NCBI RefSeq assembly: GCF_001039355.2
Contig: NW_019775817.1
Coordinates: forward strand, 98,355 to 154,819
Reading direction: 5' to 3'
DNA from: Lingula anatina
Taxonomy: Eukaryota; Brachiopoda; Lingulata; Lingulida; Lingulidae
Length of the DNA: 56,465 nt
Positions 1 through 12,250 of the stretch are shown piece by piece (positions within the stretch are counted from its first letter, which is position 1; the number at the start of each line of letters is the position of its first letter). The notes under the pieces are model-generated. The model was not told where the DNA came from. It worked only from the letters and a program-made list of their open reading frames with translations, and ran no database searches. The position numbers were made by a program, and so were the translations under genes.

Positions 1-75
1 AAGTGCTTTAATTACATGAGGACGGGATGTCCCGTTTGTAAAGCCAAAATGGAGACTTGTGATAGCCGTAGTTGA
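1..75 (+). CDS. 3' end of a RING-like zinc-finger gene (partial)
   Basis: The window opens inside an open frame that starts at base 1 and reaches a TGA at 73-75. It reads as the last 24 residues of a protein with a Cys, then CPVC, then a further Cys before the stop (CPVCKAKMETC). A CPxC pair near the C terminus is typical of the final zinc-binding pair of a RING domain. The frame is short and truncated by the window edge, so the family cannot be named. No other gene is visible on this strand until about 44.4 kb, and an apparent long 3' UTR follows. It could also be a chance frame; the Cys spacing is the only support. Confidence 0.4.
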   Translation, partial: KCFNYMRTGCPVCKAKMETCDSRS

Positions 76-947
76 GGCTGCTCAAATGCTTTCAAATGTA
101 CGGAATCATGACCATGTAGATGCTTGGTAGAATGTTAGTGGAGAAAAAGTCAGATTGTGATAGACTGTGAGCTGTTCAAATAATTTTTTTCCGATGTGCA
201 TGGGGAATGTTATCATGAACACTTTTTAGAAGTGAATGTTCTGATTTGATTACAAAAAGAGTTCTAAGATACTGGTTTCATAGGAAGAAGGCAGTGGTAC
301 ACGGCTATAAATAATGATGCTGCAGATTCCAGCATCCCATCAAGTTGATGGTGACAGCCTTATTTCTGTTGAAGATTACTTTTTTAAGTCCTGCTGTCCA
401 GCAGAGTTCCACAAGGCATTGTGAAAAGTGTATCGCAAAGAGAAAAAAAAGTGCAACTACAAGTTTGACTGTTGAATGTGATAAAGATGCAGTGCTGCGC
501 ATTGCCAGCTTGATTGTATACATAAAACAAGCTAGTGTAAATATTAACTTTCTTATTGAAGGGGTGCTGAGACTTTAGTAGAAAATCGTAGCCACTTTTA
601 TGCAGAAATGCAAAGGAGAAAACATATATAAAAATATATATGCATCATAGTGTTTGCATATGTTATTTACTAGTGTGTTATTTGCCTTTTGTATAATACA
701 AGGTCTCGTTTTTCCAAAAGTACAAACTAGGTCCAAGGCTGATCTTGGTTTTCAAACTGAAGTATGAAGTCTGACAGGAGGCTGGGTGAAATTGCAGAAA
801 AACACTGAATGATTCGAGCAAATCTTGCTTAAAGTTGTAGCCATTTTTGTTGTTCTTTTGTGAAATCATCCCGAGTCTTTGCATTGCAAGTGGGAATGCT
901 ATACACTGGCTGATCAAGGGCACAAAGATTTTAAAAAATACATACAT

Positions 948-988
<41 letters not shown>

Positions 989-3140
989 TTATCTATTTAT
1001 TATTATTTTTTGCCTCGTTTCACACTTGAAATTATAAATTCAAGAAGGACAATTTCACCTTAAAATATAAGACACAGGGATGGACAATTCACAAATTTGT
1101 CTCATTAAGAGTGTCATAAGTTTAATAATATTGGTGGGGGGGAGGGGTTATAAACCAGATCCTCACTGTTATATTCATTTGGGGGGCAGGTGAAGCTAAA
1201 ATTTTCAGTCTTTAAGTCAAGATCAGCCTAGGAACTGATTTGGTTAAATGGGCTCCTAAGCCATTCTTTTTTATTTTATCATAGGTGCCTGTGGTATTAC
1301 ATAAACATATAAATATATATCCCTGTGTTTATCATTGTAAAATATATATGGAGACAACGGGCATGTCCGCAACAAGACTTAACTAAGAAGACCTGAAATG
1401 GACTAACTGACACCCCCACATAGGTCATTTAACTTAGGATTTTCATGTTAGAAGCCCAGTGGAAGACCATTTGTGATCTGGTCATCTGGTGATGTCATTT
1501 GGACTATTCCTGGTCAAAGTTTGGTCGGGTTGTGAAAATGGCTGTAGTTGAAACAGATATCGCAGTTTGATAGTCACATAACTTCATGTGGGTAAAGATT
1601 ATAAGCATTCTTGTATGAATACATGTGCATGAAGTACACAAAGTTGGAGTTTTACAGACCTTGTATTTGTATCATTTTGTTAGCAAAGCAGCTTTAAACA
1701 AAAAAAAAATCAAAATTCCCTTTGTTGAAATGACCACAGGGTTAGAAGTATTTGTGAAAACAGTTCCGTGTGTGATATCAAAGTCACATAATTCATTTTA
1801 TTCTCCTTATATCAGTTTCTCTAATTCTCTTTCACCAGTTCTTCTCTCACCTATAAATTTCACAGAACTTTATTCCAAACACTGGTTAAATTCATATAGT
1901 AATATAATTATTTTGAAAAAGAATGGTGAAGAGGTCATTGGTACCTAACATGCTCATAGGAGAGTCCAACAGTGCTCTGAAATTTATGCTGGTTCTTTGG
2001 TCCGGATGATAATCACGTTGTATTAATTGGAAGTCATTTGTTATTGTCAGATCCAAGAAAGAAAAATGTACAACTGAGAATGGGATTTCTTTTTGTGACG
2101 ACTGTTTTTGCCTATTGTTATCCATTGCCTTATTTCTGTTGCTATTGCTCATGTAGTTGTGACAAAAAGTTGCAAACAACAACAGGCTTGCTCAATTATG
2201 TGTATTCGGGAATGGCATGAGAAATGTCGTCATTTGTTAAGATCTGTTTTATGAACATTAAGAACAATTGTTGACTGGAAAAACAAATTAAGTTGGGAAT
2301 TTATGGTAAATTAGTGTAAAATCGTTAAAAATATTTGTGCAAATTTCCTGTTTTGATTCATTTCCTAAAATTTGTTTTAGATACAAAGGTAATACTATTG
2401 TACAGAGGTATATCTTTTATTATTTATTTGTTGGTTCATTTCTTTGCTTATTTTGAAAAAAATCAAAATGTACGTTTTGAACATGAGTTGTACTTGTGCT
2501 CGTTTCTAATGCAATGTACATTGTAGCTTGAAATAAAGTCTTCAGTACTTGTTTAAGGATCAAAAAGGAAGGCTTCATTTTCAACAAGTAAAAGCACAAC
2601 TTTCTTTTACAAAATAATTATAATATTTGAAAAGTGAGAAAACACTGAGGACAGTGTTTCTCCTACAGACAGCTATTAGTAAAAAAGCTTCAGTCTTTTT
2701 TGTCTGTTTTAGTTTTAAGTTTGAAAAATAAAGATTTTCTTATAAAAACTGAACATGTTAGTACAAAATGATACATACTTTTTTTGGACGGGTGCAGAAT
2801 AATTTTGATCATTTGTCTGATGAAAAAAAGCAGACAGTATTTTTTTCAGATTTTTCATGAGAGAATTGTGCTTAGTTTGAGTGATGGAGCAAGAAAATGG
2901 GGAAACTGATTCACCAGATTCCAACCAAATAGACAGAAAATATTTTAAAAATGATTCTTTGTTGGTACAATCTGACTCTTGTCCAAACTCGTTATTTTTG
3001 TAACTACTTTGAAGTGATATATCTTAATAAGATAGTTGGAAGAGATGTGTTTGAAATTTTAAGAGTAATATCCAAAGCCATGTTTGTTAAAGCTTCGGAG
3101 TGCTGTAGGCCACTGTGTAAGCTTTTTGATAAATAAAAGA
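76..3140 (+). other. Probable long 3' UTR and intergenic sequence
   Basis: No convincing coding frame lies here. It is AT-rich, holds a (TTTA)n microsatellite at about 943-985, and contains AATAAA signals at about 2531 and 3131, either of which could end the transcript of the gene at the window edge. The small open frames show no recognisable domain. Confidence 0.4.
943..985. repeat. (TTTA)n microsatellite
   Basis: About ten uninterrupted TTTA units inside the presumed 3' UTR. Confidence 0.9.
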
Positions 3141-3611
3141 TTGAAAACAGAATTTAATGCGTCATCTGCGATTTATTAAGCACGAAAATTCATGCGTTAG
3201 CACTCCTACTGACGTTTCTGATATATGCTGGCTATGCTAGCATGAATTTTTGGTGCTACAATTTATTGTACTTTCTAAAGATAAAAAGTTTATAAAATCT
3301 ATTCCATTCCAATTCTATAAAATTTATTTTTATTTGTCATCAGGAGTGAAACTTTCATTCCTGATGGTCACAGTTTGAATGAGATCTGGTGAAAGGCACG
3401 TTCAGACTTGAGATGAACCCGCTCTTATTAATATCTCCTTGGCATGTGATGTAGTTAAAGCACACCCTTTGGGAGAAAAACTATACAAGATATTAGAGCG
3501 CCAATGAAGAGGACATATTTCAAGGCCTCAGACAACTCGATTATTGGCAAATCTTTGGAGCTGAACGCATATTATGCATCTATTGTGAAGCTGGTATAGA
3601 TGTGAACGTGC

Positions 3612-3700
3612 AGCACAATTGATATCAATCTCACCTACCACAATTGATATCAGTCTCACCTATCACAATTTATATCAATCTCACCTACCAAAATTTGTAC
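3612..3700. repeat. 28-bp tandem repeat, 3 copies
   Basis: Three imperfect units built around ATCAATCTCACCTACCACAA. The paralogous site at about 12704-12755 has two units. Confidence 0.8.
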
Positions 3701-4605
3701 TAAATCACACCCGTAGAGAAAAATGGTGCGTTTACGACTTTCCAAATAGCAAAATGAAAAACCACATTTCCCTTTGCCAGTAAAGTTTACCCTTTCCTTT
3801 ATACTGAATCTAATTTTCGCTATGAAATCTACATTTTATCTCCATTACGAGAATGACTTGAAACCCTAGAAACTCGGAACTTAAAAGAGAATTATGAACC
3901 ATTCTTCTGTGAATAGTTTTGGATAAGTTCAGCAAGAATTCCCGTGGAGTTGAATCGATCTACGTGTAGCGATAGTTCCATTTGGAATGTGCCCTTACAT
4001 TTCAGAAAGAGCTATCGGCGTCAGATATTTGTTTCGAGGGGTGTAACGGATTTTAAGGTCTGAATTAGGAATGATTTGTAGCCTTGAAGGATATGTAGAC
4101 AATATGACTTGGAAATTTTCCAGTGCATTTTTAAATCAAATTGTCAGTTGTCCAGTGCTTTTGCCCAGGTATTGTTGGTTATATATCTTTTTTTTTCCAG
4201 TTCTTTTCATTCCCAGATTAGTGTTTGTTGGGTAATGTGATCCAGGTTAAACACACACTGTACTTGGGATTGATTAATATGATGTTATACTTTTTCACAC
4301 CAGTTCCTGCAACTGGTAGATAAGACCATTCAATTATTACTTTTTTTGTTGATGATCAATGAGAAAAAATAGTTCATTGGTTCATTCAAGTTTTAATTAC
4401 ATTTAAAATTCATTCAAGAGTAAATATTTCACAACTATATCAATGTGAATTTACAGATACCATTACAACTATTACAATACAGAGAGGTCGATGTATATGA
4501 CCAACACACGATAATGTACACTGGTAATACAGTTTTACTCATAGGTAGTCTCATTTCATCAGAAATACAGTCTTGCCATGATATATGTAGGCTTGCAATA
4601 AGCCA

Positions 4606-5127
4606 CTGAACTTCACATACAGTTTAAAAAACATATGATGCACATTGAACTTCACATACAGTTCCATACAACATTTAATGCACACTGAACTTTACTTACT
4701 GTTCCATACAACATATAATGCACATTGAACTTTACTTACTGTTCCATACAACATGTAATGCACATTGAACTTTACATACAGTTCCATACAACATATAATG
4801 CACATTGAACTTTACTTACTGGTTCATACAACATATAATGCACATTGAACTTTACATACAGTCCCATACAACATATAATGCACATTGAACTTTACATACA
4901 GTCCCATACAACATATAATGCACATTGAACTTTACTTACTGGTCCATACAACATATAATGCACATTGAACTTTACATACAGTTCCATACAACATGTAATG
5001 CACATTGAACTTTACTTACTGGTTCATACAACATATAATGCACATTGAACTTTACATACAGTCCCATACAACATATAATGCACATTGAACTTTACATACA
5101 GTCCCATACAACATATAATCCACAATG
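4606..5127. repeat. 40-bp minisatellite, about 13 copies
   Basis: The unit starts CACATTGAACTTTACATACA and ends ATATAATG, 40 bp in all. Variants with TTACTTACTGG alternate with TTACATACAGT, giving a partial 80-bp higher-order period. The same unit occurs about five times at 15523-15735. Confidence 0.95.
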
Positions 5128-5514
5128 CCTCCTGATACATGTAGATGTTACCGCGTTGTAAATACGGGGCCACGACAAAATTGAAAAACAATACAAAATT
5201 GACCATCTTTTCCATGTACAAACCAAAAAAGCAGACTGTTTTCTAAAAAAAAAATCTAGTAAAACATTTCACATGCATGCTTTTACAGATATTTCCTGAA
5301 TCAAACTATATACGTACAGTTCAAGTTTCAAATCCATAGCTCATGTGTCATGTTGTTCTGCAACTGACAAACTAATCCATGTTGAATTCTAAACATAAAC
5401 CAAATAAACTATAGGCCTACTGTGTCTAAAGGGATCCGAAAAGTTAATTCTGCCCTTAATACTCCAAACCTTGCCTCAACATTTCCCCCAAATTGGAAAC
5501 ATTTAAGTGTCCCG

Positions 5515-5750
5515 CACGAAAACGAAGTAGATACTCCAGCGCAGTAGACTACTGCAATCATACTGCAAACATGCTTCAAATCTGCTTCGATTGGGGAGCT
5601 AATTAGCATATTTGAAACATGCTTCTATCATGCTGCTAATCTACTGCATTAATGCTCCTCCTCTGTACAACCCTATGTGATTTGTGAAGTAGAATTGCAG
5701 TAGGCTATACTGCATTTCTACTGCAAATATGCTCCACACCACTACTGCGT
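5515..5750. mobile_element. Possible short MITE-like insertion present only in copy 1
   Basis: Compared with 16080-16120, copy 1 carries about 240 extra bases here, rich in TACTGC and GCAGTA on both strands. The ends are loosely inverted (ACGAAGTAG at the left against CTACTGCGT at the right). Target duplication is not clear, so the mobile-element reading is tentative. Confidence 0.4.
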
Positions 5751-5785
5751 TACAACAAACTAACAAAGTGCGGGAGTAAAGATGA

Positions 5786-8700
5786 TTACACCTCGGTTTC
5801 TTTGTCTGCAGGTACTTGTTCTTGTTTACTATGCCTGATTACAGGAGTATAGCTTGTCGTTGTTTTTTCTTTCTTACCACATAGCTTAACGTTGGCAATT
5901 GTGTACAAATAGGGGTTGATGGCGGAATTCAACGGCATCACGAACACGGCTACCCAGCTTGACACTTGCGGTGGAATTGGCACGTTGGCCATACTTAGAA
6001 ACCCTAACAATACCACCGGCCCCCAGCATACAAGATCTGTTAGTAAAATAATGGACACTTTTTTCAAAAGAGTTAGTTCATCAAAACTCTCACGTCCAGA
6101 TTGCTGTTGAGTCTTAAAGACGCTTTTTATTATGCATATATATGCCCCTGTCACGTAGACAAAAGAGAAAAGAGAGGTAAATAAAAACATGGCGTACGCG
6201 TACTCGCGACCACCAAAGTATACTCTGCTTATAGTAAAGGGTATACATACGGAATTATGACCATAGAATTTCTCAAAATATCCATTTTCGAAACAAGGAA
6301 TGATACTTGCGATAAAGCAAAAGACCCACCCAACTGTCACTAAAACGGACGCTCTTTTCATTCCAATTTTTCGAAACGACATGCAGAACACAATGGCTAT
6401 CATTCTGTCCGTAGTAATCAAAACTAATATCAGCATAGACATCAACGTTGAAAGCATGGTAAAGAAACCCGCAGTCTTGCATAACACACTATCTGTCCAG
6501 ACCTCGGCATGAACAAAATACTCCCCACGGTAGAGGGTGTCAACCGAGGCGATAATGATCAAATATACACCCATTAGGAAATCAGAAACTGAGAGGTTAA
6601 CTATGAAAAATATTGGAGGGGTCATTTTGTTTTCACGCAGTCTGTTCACGAAAACAAAAAGGTTTCCAACCAAACTAAGGATTCCCATAACCCAGACAGA
6701 GACTTGTAAGAACTTATCGTACAGCAGATCAGAGCATGAGGAAAATTCGTCAGGTTTAGGTAAACATTCGCTTACTTTCCCAACTGCGAGACAGCATATT
6801 CCAAACCTGTCTGTTTTTAATGTTTTAGCTGAAAAATTTACAAAAACTTCAGTTTCGACAAAGATGCCCTCATTCCCAGACATATCAACTGTATCCAATT
6901 TGGACAAACCATGAAAAGCACCATCCTTTATCGTGGATATTTTGTTGAAACTAATATTCAGATTTTTTAACGAGTCTAAGCCTTTAAATGTATGTGCATG
7001 AATGGTCTTAATATGAAGCTTACTAAGGTCTAAAGCACTTAAGATTGAAACACCATCAAATGTGCCGGGGGAAATTTTAGATAATGGGTTTCCACTTAGC
7101 AACAAGGTTTTCAAATTAAACAAACCATTGAAGGCACTTGCCTGGAGAGAGGACAATTTGTTACCCCGTAGGTCCATCTCTAACAGGTTATTGAAATAAA
7201 TAAACGCCATGATAGGAATAGTACTGATTTCGTTTGAACTGACATTAAGTTTTACAAGAAAATGATGCTTTGCAAACGTTTCGTTTGTTAAATGAAGTTT
7301 GTTGTCCCCAAAGGCAAGGCCTCTGGTGAATGGCGATATATTCGGTACCTTGGATGCATTTCCTCCCGTACAGTCTACGTAATACCCATTACAGATACAG
7401 TTCATGGGGCATGTCTTTATGTCACAGAACCTTTCGTCGTCATCAGAAAATTTGCAGTTGACCACACCATTGCATACCTCGCTCTGGTGCAGACATTGTC
7501 GTTCTCCTTTACACCTGAAACCACCGGGACATGTGTAATTAGCACAACCATACTCGTCCTCTCCTCTTGGACAGTCTTTTTCCCCGTCGCAAACTTGTCG
7601 AAGTGGGACACAATACGAGCCAGGGCACTTGTACATGTGTGGACACTGAAAGCTAACGCAGTTTTGTAAATGTTCAAATCCTCTGCATGTTTGAAATCGT
7701 TCGTGCTTGATTTTGTCGTGAATGCATGCCAGCTGGCGATCAATACACCGAACGTGTTCGGGTGTGCATCTCATTTCATTAGTCTTCGAACAATAAGGCA
7801 GAATTACATCTAGTAACCAAACACCAGGTTCACAATTTGAGGACCCGTGCTTAATAACTGGAATCATTGAAAGTAACTCATCCTCTTGTGTCACACCAAG
7901 GCAATCTGGATAGCGATCGTCCACATTTTCAGGTGTTAAACATTTACCAGAATAACATTTTTTACAAGGGCACAAAATTTGGGGAATTTCGTCAGATCCA
8001 TCTGAACAGTCTTCAAAGAAGTTGCACTTGTCTTTTTCGTCGATGCATTCCCCATTCTGGCATCTGTACTGCCCTATTTTACACGGCGGATAAATACAAA
8101 AATTCTCGTCATCGGTTCCATTAGGACAGTCGTTGACATGATTACATACTTTACTAATTGGGATGCATGTGCCATCAGAACAACTGAAAGTGTGTTGTCC
8201 ACAAGTACAATTCTTCTCATCTTCCCCTTCAGCGCAGTCTGAGGTCCCATCACACACATTAACACTAGATATACAGCTGCCATCTTCACATCCAAACTGG
8301 TGCTGTGAACAGTTGAAAAAGTTGCGTTTCGAAGCTATCTCACAAAGAGCCAAGAGCGACTCACGGTGGTCAAGATGTTGGCATAGTCCTTCCATATCAT
8401 CTATTAACGAATGGTTAGCATATATAAGCCTTCTGCATATGTTTTCTGGGGACTTCACCCACACAGCTAAGATATTTGAGAGTGTTCTTGATTTTTTTTT
8501 TATCCAAACTTCCTGGAGATATCCAAGTGAGTTCTTTTCCCCAAATACCGATGTATTGAAGAATATCTCGGTCCTTGTTTAAAGTGCTGTTGAAGGGGGC
8601 TAAATCTCCACCCAGGGACCTGCATGCCTCCACAGCTGCGCTATAGGTGAGGTTGGTGCCTTGTGGCAAGGACCAATAATATGGGTGATAAAAGGACACA

Positions 8701-10648
8701 TATTTAGTTCGGTGATCAACTTTTTGTACGGCTTCAATCTGGGCAAGGACGTGCAGAAGCACACAGCGTCCTGCTATATACACCCAACCCTCTGGACAGT
8801 AGGTTTCATGGTGCGTATACCATTGGGATGTTGGGGCCTTCACCAGCAATGATTTGGAAACGGCTGTAGTTGGATTCTTTTTTGACGCCAGGGCTGCGGG
8901 TTTTTTACAGATGGCGGTCATACAGCAGATTGGTTGGTGACACGGGACTTTGGCCCAGTTCCCCCAGCGTGTTTTTCCGTGAAGTACAGATGGTAGCCAA
9001 GCCATCATAATGCCACAGTCGCGCTCGTCGCCTCGGACCGGTTGCAGAACTTCTTCCGTGACAACAATTGTTTTCAGATATCCAGGAATCTCCCATGAAT
9101 TGAATCCATAAGTTTTTGGGCCGTACCATTCACTGTATACAAATGCTCCCCCATCCGTCCAGTTGTAGTGCTGTAAGATGACATAGATAGGATTCAATGG
9201 GAAGTGTAGAGAGGAGCGATGTGCTGCAACCATCACATTGAAGGAGCACACTCACACAAACATACACAATTTATATGTGAAAGACTCTATCTTTTTAATT
9301 TGGAAAAATTATTAATCTTCCAGTTACATAATTTTAGAATCATTTAATTTATTTCTGTGAAGCCTTTACTGTACAAAGGAACTATTTATAAAGGAACTAC
9401 CTTATAAGGTAGCCTGCTTTTCACCTTTTTTTCTACCAGTCAATAGGAATGTTCTACATTAACAAGTTGAGTTTAAAAATACAGTAGAAACAGAATATTG
9501 TTAGAAGCCACAACTGTGAAAATTATGTAATTTTATACACAAGATTTGCAGTGAAGTCATTGGTGTTCAAAAATTAAAATTTTTAAAAAGCTTACCTGAT
9601 CCGTGGATTTTTGTCCTATGTAGACTGCGCTCTGTACGATGTAATAACAATTCTCATCTAGTATGGGTATATCTCCTCTGCTATGCAGACTTCTGCCCAA
9701 AAAGCGAGCTTCACGCCGTGTCTGTATGCTAACAAGATGTCCTGAATCTCTCTCACACTCTGTCTCAGCTTCGGACCACGTGACTAATCTATATTGCCTA
9801 AATCGATAACAATTCCCCTCAAAAAGGCTGTATCCTGGTTGGCATGAAAATGGTTCCACCTTTTTACGGGAAACAGCTTTGTACTCAGCACGCACGTTGT
9901 ATTGTAGTGGACCGTGACACGGTATCCATTCGATGCTCATTTGGTCATAATTTCCTTGAAGGGGTCTATACCACTTAGAACTATTCAAGTAATACGTATG
10001 AAATTTTACCTCATTGTATTCTGTCACGTCATAAAAAGTAAGAGTTCCACAAAGGACGTTAAGGTCTTTTGCAAGTGTTATTTGCAAGATGTGATCAGCA
10101 GGAGCGGTCAAATAAAACTTACACCCTGCTGTCAAATTACCGCGGTTGATTCTGATCCAACCTGACTGAAAATAATGAGCATGTGTGCACGGCATTTTGC
10201 GATCTTCATAATCCTCCACCACATCTATTTCAGCATCTAACCCTGTGGCACTGACATCTAGATCACTACTAAATATAACCTCAACGGAACCAAAAAAGTA
10301 CAGTTGAACATTTAGAATACTGGGTTCGGAAAATGTATATGAGCCACACACTGCTCCCCATAACATTCGTATATCTTCATTTAAGAAGTGTCTTTTTTTG
10401 CGAGAAATAATTACCACGTAATCTTTGTCGCATCCCCCAGAAAGTTCTAGGTCAAATTTAGTGAAACGAATGCTAGCCAACATATATGATGGCACCTCGA
10501 TCTTTTCAGTCAAAGTTACCTCATTTGGATAGGTAGATCCTTCTTGTGGTACAACAAATCGTATGCCACATACTGGTTGGTCGCCAAGTATAGCGAATGC
10601 TAGGAGGAAGTGGAAGTAAAAGTGTCTGTTTAGTGTCCATCTGTCCAT
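5786..10648 (-). CDS. GRL101-like receptor, copy 1 (CUB-CTLD-LDLa-LRR-7TM), frameshifted
   Basis: Two coding exons on the minus strand: 10648-9596 (351 codons, donor CAG|GTAAGC) and 9170-5786 (acceptor CTTACAG|CACTAC), joined in phase 0 so that a C-type-lectin YIGxxSTDQ / HYNWTDGG block becomes continuous. The ATG at 10648 is preferred over the upstream one at 10687 because only the former is open in copy 2. In order the protein has a signal peptide, two CUB-like regions, two C-type-lectin-like regions, five LDLa repeats, an LRR N-cap with LRRs, and a rhodopsin-type 7TM with DRM for DRY, CWGP and NPYLY. It is predicted to act at the plasma membrane as a G-protein-coupled receptor of the relaxin-receptor/GRL101 type; the ligand is unknown. 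A T10 run at 8492-8501 has one base more than copy 2 and shifts the frame in the second lectin-like region. The rest of the exon is open, so this may be a sequencing error, or the copy may be a young pseudogene. Confidence 0.85.
9171..9595 (-). other. Intron of receptor copy 1
   Basis: GT-AG intron of 425 bp between the CUB/lectin exon and the long exon. Its paralogue in copy 2 is 19516-20009. Differences from copy 2 just upstream of the acceptor lie in the intron and do not break the frame. Confidence 0.8.
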
Positions 10649-11111
10649 TGCCTGACCATCTCTAGCTGACGATGTATGTCCTAACATTGTGTGGAATGAA
10701 GGGTTTTCTATTAATCCTCAACGAAAACTCTAACCCATGAGTGTACATGTGCGTGTGTTTTGTCTACCCTACTGGAACTAATACCAGTAAATTGAGTCAA
10801 ATGATATTTAACGCACTGTACTACAGAAGATTATCATTATATATTGTTTTTTGCCTACAAGATAAAAGCCGCATTTATAAATAATTCATACATGAAATTA
10901 CCACGTTTATTTTTGTGAAGATCAAAGCCATCTGTAAGTGAATGCTCTAGTAGGACCGCAAGATCGATCAACTTCTCTTGCCCCGTGCAATATAGTTTGT
11001 TATATCCCGTTTCCAGCTTAAATACAGGTATATGCCATGGTCATTTTGCGACATACGTGTGAATAATTGATTCAAACAAATGATATACTGCAGAAAACTG
11101 TGAAGTCTTGA
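10649..11111 (-). other. 5' flank of receptor copy 1, with decayed exon-like block
   Basis: It aligns with 21099-21770. About 10915-11105 (minus) matches the exon-like block that is open at 29192-29390, but a 4-base deletion near 10982 (GCACGGGGCAAG against GCACTGTCTGGGCAAG) breaks its frame. Copy-1 similarity stops at 11111, where the retrotransposon begins. Confidence 0.6.
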
Positions 11112-12089
11112 TAACAACATTGGAACATCAGCATCAACTGTAGCCAACTGTATTTCTGATTTAAGGGGGTGGATGATCAGAAACAAACTCAAGATCAACG
11201 ACGAGAAAACTGAATTCCTAGTAATATCTCAACCACACAATAAGAACATTGCCGGCAGTCTTAGCATGTCAATAGGTGCCAGCGTGGTACAAGTCTCATT
11301 ATTTTGACAGTACATTGTCCATGAACAGGCAAATTTCTAACGTATCTAAAACATGTATGTTCAATATTAGAAACATTGGTTCCTTACGAAAACATTTAAC
11401 CGACTCTACTACAGCAACAGTTATACATGCCCTGGTTACATCAAGATTTGATTTCTGCAACTCCCTTCTTTATGGATCTTCAGAGGAACAAATCAAACGG
11501 CTACAGCGTGTACAGAATATATCTGCTTGCCTACTGACCCGCACTCCAAAAGACAACCACATTACTCCTGTTTTAATGATGTTGCACTGGCTCCCTGTCC
11601 GAGCACGCATTTTATTCAAACTTTTAACATTTGCACATGCAGCATTTTATAAACTTGCACCTTCTTATTTAAATGAGCTTGTTTTACACTACGTGTCATC
11701 AAGAAATCTCAGATCAGGTGATCACCTTCTTCTTAAGGCTTATGAGGCAAGATTAGTATCATACGGTGATAAAGCTTTTAAATTTGCAGCACCAAAAGAA
11801 TGAAATATTTTACCCATCAGTCTTAGACAAAAACCCACCTTTTTAAACAATATTATCTTTAAATTCTTGAAAAAACACTTCTTAAGAAAAACTGTTCTTA
11901 GTCATAGCTTTAAATTTCCCCTTTTTATCCATTTTATATATCCTAATATTTTTCTATAATCATTTTCCTTTTCTTCATCTTATAACCATTAGCAATATTT
12001 TTCTTTTAATTTGAATTTTATAATTTTTGTAAAGTCTACTGAACACATGTTGGATTTTAGACTATAAATAAATATTATTATTATTATTA
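11112..12089 (+). mobile_element. 5'-truncated non-LTR retrotransposon fragment (CR1/L2-like)
   Basis: The plus strand encodes the C-terminal end of a LINE-type reverse transcriptase: WMIRNKLKINDEKTEFL at about 11170-11220, then after one frameshift near 11277 an open frame (11276-11803) with the usual DFCNSLLYG, ITPVLMMLHWLPVRARI and LAPSYL blocks. The 3' end is a short UTR finishing in TAAATATTATTATTATTATT (to about 12089), the kind of short microsatellite tail that CR1/L2-group elements carry. The fragment is truncated at its 5' end and is dead. It sits exactly at the junction between the two receptor duplication units. No target duplication was recognised. Confidence 0.85.
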
Positions 12090-12250
12090 GATTGCCAGTA
12101 TATGACTTCATATTCAAGTTCAATAGTGACTATGGACCTATCTCTGCCAGTTTTGGAGATAAAAGGAAACCATTTTTTTTTGTCTGTACATTTGACAGCT
12201 TTGCTGCCTTGTTGATAAATAGAATTGAAAATGAAATTGAAATTGAAAAT
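12090..12250. repeat. Dispersed repeat fragment at duplication junction
   Basis: A block at about 12180-12215 (TGTACATTTGACAGCTTTGC) recurs inverted at about 56302-56338 and, more diverged, in a CAPZB intron at about 28470-28500 and 34395-34420. It is followed by an ATTGAAA-rich tail. This looks like a degraded SINE/LINE end rather than unique sequence. Confidence 0.45.

Larger units (their letters stand above)
3140..5785. repeat. Segmental duplication, 3' flank of receptor copy 1
   Basis: This stretch aligns along its length with 12250-16137, with scattered substitutions and indels; for example, the CTGCGATTTATTA block is at about 3168 and 12260. It is non-coding flank of the receptor gene and holds a 28-bp tandem repeat at 3612-3700 and a 40-bp minisatellite at 4606-5127. 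It also holds a copy-1-only insertion at about 5515-5750 rich in TACTGC/GCAGTA motifs. The site at 4531-4539 is the empty site of the palindromic element found in copy 2. Confidence 0.85.

Noticed and set aside
4606-5127. CRISPR-like regular array
   Set aside because: Units are contiguous 40-mers without unique spacers; this is a eukaryotic minisatellite.
5916-8582. Several plus-strand open frames of 60-139 residues opposite receptor copy 1, with similar ones opposite copy 2
   Set aside because: They are antisense shadows of the long receptor exon; they recur in copy 2 only because the DNA is duplicated, and they have no domains.
9171-9251. A second frameshift in receptor copy 1 upstream of HYNWTDGG
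   Set aside because: The differing bases lie upstream of the CTTACAG acceptor, hence in the intron; the spliced frame is unaffected.
10648-10687. Upstream ATG at 10687 as the start of receptor copy 1
   Set aside because: The matching ATG in copy 2 is followed by a stop after five codons, whereas the ATG at 10648 is open in both and is followed by a signal peptide.
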